64,000 bases of DNA, taken from the NCBI RefSeq assembly GCF_019139815.1, contig NZ_CP077079.1:4154001-4218000 (forward strand), read 5' to 3'. Origin of the DNA: Pseudomonas asgharzadehiana (GTDB taxonomy: Bacteria; Pseudomonadota; Gammaproteobacteria; Pseudomonadales; Pseudomonadaceae). Below the pieces are notes generated by a model that saw nothing but the letters and a program-made list of their open reading frames with translations, searched no databases and had not been told where the DNA came from. Positions 61,363 to 64,000 of this stretch are shown piece after piece (the first letter of the stretch is position 1; each line of letters begins with the position of its first letter). The position numbers and the translations under genes were made by a program.

Positions 61363-61926
61363 ATGGCATTTCTGACAGAGGCTCAGTTAAAGGAAATGGG
61401 TTTCAAGCATCTCGGCAAGAATGTAAAGATCAGCGATAAAGCCTCTCTCTACAACTGCGACAGAATTTCAATTGGCGATAACACTCGAATCGACGACTTT
61501 TGCATGATTTCGGGGACGGTAACGCTTGGGCGTAACGTTCACATTGCCGTATTCAGCAACGTCGCCGGCGGCGAGCCAGGTGTGACGATGGAAGACTTTT
61601 CTGGACTGGCTTATGGCTGCCAAGTGTTTGCTCAGTCAGATGACTATTCAGGAAAAACGCTGACCAATCCAACCGTTCCCAACGAGTACAAGGCCGAAAC
61701 CAAGAGCGCCATTTATATTGGTCGGCACGTCATTATTGGCACCCACTCCATCGTACTTCCCGGTGTAAACCTGGCTGAGGGTTGCTCTGTTGGGGCTATG
61801 TCAATGGTCACAAAATCGACCGAGGAATGGGGAATCTACTTTGGGGCCCCGGCCAAGCGTATAAAAAACAGGAGCCGTCAGCTTCTTGATCTTGAAGCCA
61901 AGTATCTTGCCTCGGAAATCCAATAG
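61363..61926 (+). CDS. Left-handed beta-helix (hexapeptide) acyltransferase
   Basis: A 187-residue acyltransferase of the LacA/CysE/WbbJ type with repeated hexapeptides (ISIGDNTRIDDFCMISGTVTLGRNVHIAVFSN; SAIYIGRHVIIGTHSIVLPGVNLAEGCSVGAMSMV), ending with FGAPAKRIKNRS as in O-acetyl/N-acetyl transferases of surface sugars. GAGGAG precedes the ATG. It stands alone with no glycan cluster nearby, so the acceptor is unknown. Confidence 0.85.
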   Translation: MAFLTEAQLKEMGFKHLGKNVKISDKASLYNCDRISIGDNTRIDDFCMISGTVTLGRNVHIAVFSNVAGGEPGVTMEDFSGLAYGCQVFAQSDDYSGKTLTNPTVPNEYKAETKSAIYIGRHVIIGTHSIVLPGVNLAEGCSVGAMSMVTKSTEEWGIYFGAPAKRIKNRSRQLLDLEAKYLASEIQ

Positions 61927-61991
61927 TCAGGCGCTCATTTTAGTTTATTCATCATGCCCGTTAATCTCGTGGCGCCCTCTGACCGCAATGG

Positions 61992-62330
61992 ATGCATCGA
62001 AGAATGGGTTTATGGAAGACGTTGACAGCCGTCATCACGCTATCGATCAGCGCTGACGCTATGGCGTGGTACGTAGAGAATCCGGTCGAGAGAGCGCTGT
62101 CCGCTACCACCCTGGTTCCCACTATGATCCTCGGCGGAACGACAGCGTTTACCGTTTATGGCCCATCAATGATGAAGAAAGCGAAGAGCGATGCGCTCGC
62201 ATTTATAGGCTCTGATGGTGAGATCCGCGGCGCTCAGTTTGAGCAGGCGTCTCGCTACTATCGCGCCACCTACCCATCGCCATTGATGTCTGACATGCAA
62301 CTGGCCCAGGCAATCGCAGCGCAGTACTGA
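61992..62330 (+). CDS. DUF2388-domain exported small protein
   Basis: A 112-residue protein with a signal peptide (MGLWKTLTAVITLSISADAMA) and a C-terminal DUF2388 motif (SDALAFIGSDGEIRGAQFEQASRYYRATYPSPLMSDMQLAQAIAAQ). The family is pseudomonad-rich and uncharacterised. ATG 61992 or the internal ATG 62004 could be the start; GAAGA sits just before the second. Confidence 0.75.
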   Translation: MHRRMGLWKTLTAVITLSISADAMAWYVENPVERALSATTLVPTMILGGTTAFTVYGPSMMKKAKSDALAFIGSDGEIRGAQFEQASRYYRATYPSPLMSDMQLAQAIAAQY

Positions 62331-62457
62331 GTGGGGGCTTTCACGCCTGCGATTGCCTGGCCGAGACTCGCTCTCGCAGTTCCACACAACGCCGGCTATA
62401 CGTGGCAGCCCACAAAATGACACGATAACGCCTCGTCTTCGTCAGCAGGAATACAGG

Positions 62458-62868
62458 ATGTTCAGTCATATCACCGTAGGGACAAACGATCTCGATAGGG
62501 CCGCTACCTTCTATGAAGCGGTACTGACTCCCCTGGGCCTTCGCCGTCGGGTTGTTAGCCCTGATGGAGGGCCACCTTCCGCATGCTGGGTTAACCCCGA
62601 CCATCCCCTGCCTCGCTTCTATGTTTACTGCCCCTACAATCTTAAAAAGGCCGCCGCGGGAAATGGCAGCATGGTGGCTTTTGCCGCGCCACATCCGGAG
62701 GCAGTCGATGCGGCCTATACCGCTGGCCTTCGCGCTGGAGGTATTGATGAGGGCAAGCCAGGACCGCGCCAACATTATGGAAGCGGATATTATGGCGCCT
62801 ACCTGCGTGACCCAGATGGCAATAAAGTGCACATCGTGCATCGTGGCGATGTGCAGTTGCCCGTGTAG
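62458..62868 (+). CDS. VOC-family (glyoxalase/dioxygenase superfamily) protein
   Basis: A 136-residue vicinal oxygen chelate protein: HITVGTNDLDRAATFYEAVLTPLGL at the N-terminus, a central SMVAFAAPHPEAVDAAYTAGLRAGG and a C-terminal YYGAYLRDPDGNKVHIVH. The N-terminal His and the C-terminal metal-ligand regions are present. AGGA lies 7 bases before the ATG. Substrate unknown; such small VOC proteins include lyases and resistance-type binding proteins. Confidence 0.85.
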   Translation: MFSHITVGTNDLDRAATFYEAVLTPLGLRRRVVSPDGGPPSACWVNPDHPLPRFYVYCPYNLKKAAAGNGSMVAFAAPHPEAVDAAYTAGLRAGGIDEGKPGPRQHYGSGYYGAYLRDPDGNKVHIVHRGDVQLPV

Positions 62869-63014
62869 GCAACGCTCCAACGGGGGTTGTTTGAGGCACA
62901 CCGATCACGGGCTGTTCTTTGCCTGCGGCCAGGGTTATAACGTGTTGGGCAAGTACCTTTATATCAACGCTTCAATCATGCTGAGGCAGGATTAAACTGC
63001 CCCAGCATAAATGA

Positions 63015-63971
63015 CTATTTGATCACAACCGGATTAACCGGCGACCCGGTCGCGCGGTGCACTTTGAGCGGTGCAGCCACATAAAGAAAAGTGTACTGCC
63101 CATCTTTAGCGCAACTTTCAGCCAGCGTCTCCAAGTTACAGATTTCCGTAAAGGCGATACCGAGATTACGCATCAAAGCGCAGTGCAGAGGCAGCGCCAC
63201 GCCTGATACGGGGTCTATCGTCACTTCATTGGCGATGGTATCGGTGACAAGGTTTGGAATTTCCTTATCATAAAACCATTGAACAAGTTCCTGCGAATAC
63301 GTAAGGCCTGGTTCGCAGAAACCGTCATAAAACGCTTCGCCCTGCTCATAGAACGCTTGAAGAAAGTTGGTTCTGATAATCAGGATATCGTGAGGCTCGA
63401 TTGAATGGCCCTGAGCCTCTGCGCACGCCTCAAGATCCCTATGAGTGAACGTCTCACCTTTATCCAGCATGCGCTTACCGCGATGCCGTGCCATATCCAG
63501 TAATACTCCGCGCCCGACGACTCCTCGTTCGCCGATAGGTGCGACACTGGCCTTGTCGAGGCCGCCCACTGTTGTTCGCGCGTCGTACCCGTTCCATATT
63601 TTTCCGCCGTACCAAAGGTGGCCAAGCGCATCATATTGCGTGGATCCTTGCAGGAACGCGTCGATCTTGTCATCCGCGTAGTGCAAGCCGCCCGGATAAC
63701 AAGGGCCATGATCATTGTCCCAACTCGACTCATCAAGAACCATCGTACGTTCTGCCGGGGTACGGCCTGGCCACACTGGATCGCCAGCAGGATCGCCGAT
63801 CATCCGTTGTAAGGTAAATACGCTTCCGGTCTTAATGTGCGCAACCCCGCGCATGACTTCCTGCGCAGTCAGGTAATTCAGAGAGCCAACTTCATCTTCC
63901 GCGCCCCATCTGCCCCAATTAGAAGGAGCATCGCCCAATAGTTCTTCCATAGTAGGAACTGAAGTCGTCAT
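63015..63971 (-). CDS. Cyclase-family (kynurenine formamidase-like) hydrolase
   Basis: A 318-residue protein of the cyclase / kynurenine-formamidase superfamily (PF04199). The metal-site region reads GSTQYDALGHLWYGG rather than the classic HxGTHxDxPxH, so only the Asp and the last His of that motif are kept, as in a plant- and actinobacterium-rich subgroup with TQxDxxxH. Other typical segments are GRGVLLDMARHRGKRML and HDILIIRTNF. The upstream region is cut by the window end. Substrate unknown. Confidence 0.8.
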   Translation of the reverse strand: MTTSVPTMEELLGDAPSNWGRWGAEDEVGSLNYLTAQEVMRGVAHIKTGSVFTLQRMIGDPAGDPVWPGRTPAERTMVLDESSWDNDHGPCYPGGLHYADDKIDAFLQGSTQYDALGHLWYGGKIWNGYDARTTVGGLDKASVAPIGERGVVGRGVLLDMARHRGKRMLDKGETFTHRDLEACAEAQGHSIEPHDILIIRTNFLQAFYEQGEAFYDGFCEPGLTYSQELVQWFYDKEIPNLVTDTIANEVTIDPVSGVALPLHCALMRNLGIAFTEICNLETLAESCAKDGQYTFLYVAAPLKVHRATGSPVNPVVIK

Positions 63972-64000
63972 AGTTTTTCCTTTTTAGTTGCAGTGGTTAT

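Overview
The window reads as chromosome of a fluorescent Pseudomonas (P. fluorescens group). Evidence: GC-rich coding sequence with tightly coupled ATGA start/stop overlaps, pseudomonad GTGGGAGGGGGCTTGC-type intergenic repeats, an Hxc-like type II secretion operon, and small families typical of pseudomonads (DUF2388, DUF3077, DUF2846). No rRNA, tRNA, CRISPR or insertion sequence was seen.

Layout. 1-5.0 kb: end of a branched-chain-type ABC transporter (permease, two ATPases) joined to an M20 carbamoylase-type hydrolase and an amidase, probably a module for scavenging an amide or ureido compound. 5.0-6.5 kb: a lipoprotein and a LysR regulator. 6.6-14.5 kb: a polyol/sugar module. A LacI regulator faces an operon of binding protein, ATPase, permease, Zn-alcohol dehydrogenase, FGGY kinase and an L-xylulose-reductase-like SDR. 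A palindromic operator lies on the start of its recognisable promoter. 14.6-20.4 kb: an exported protein of unknown function, and an AttH-like lipoprotein with a MacB/LolD-type ABC exporter. 20.6-23.2 kb: an Ais-like phosphatase and the lipid A L-Ara4N transferase ArnT; both genes are preceded by the same sequence element.

23.2-28.6 kb is the most interesting part: an AT-rich island with a complete microcin B17-like cluster in the order A-B-C-D-E-F on the minus strand. It has a Gly/Ser/Cys precursor peptide, a zinc-binding McbB-like protein, an FMN dehydrogenase, a YcaO cyclodehydratase and a two-gene ABC exporter. It predicts a thiazole/oxazole-modified antibacterial peptide whose core differs from McbA (no adjacent Ser-Cys pairs). 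No mcbG-type immunity gene is visible. A perfect 12-bp hairpin separates precursor from enzymes. A 270-bp, 99% identical direct repeat, made of the arnT and mcbF 3' ends, flanks the cluster and records a recent duplication or recombination.

28.7-31.5 kb: a LysR-linked L-idonate/5-ketogluconate pair. 31.7-34.6 kb: a small membrane protein, a DUF1835 protein and two DUF4398 lipoproteins, one with an OmpA domain. 34.8-41.9 kb: a probable operon of TonB receptor, polar amino-acid ABC transporter, flavin amine oxidase and RidA, apparently for uptake and oxidation of an amine or amino-acid derivative. 42.0-43.5 kb is repeat-rich. 43.6-53.4 kb: an eleven-gene type II secretion operon with a lipoprotein secretin, followed by a small exported protein and a large exported GH3 beta-glucosidase that is a candidate substrate. 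57.1-64.0 kb: a TetR regulator, a siderophore-type TonB receptor, a poly-glycine exported protein encoded by a (CAC)20 tract, a hexapeptide acyltransferase, a DUF2388 protein, a VOC-family protein and a cyclase-family hydrolase.
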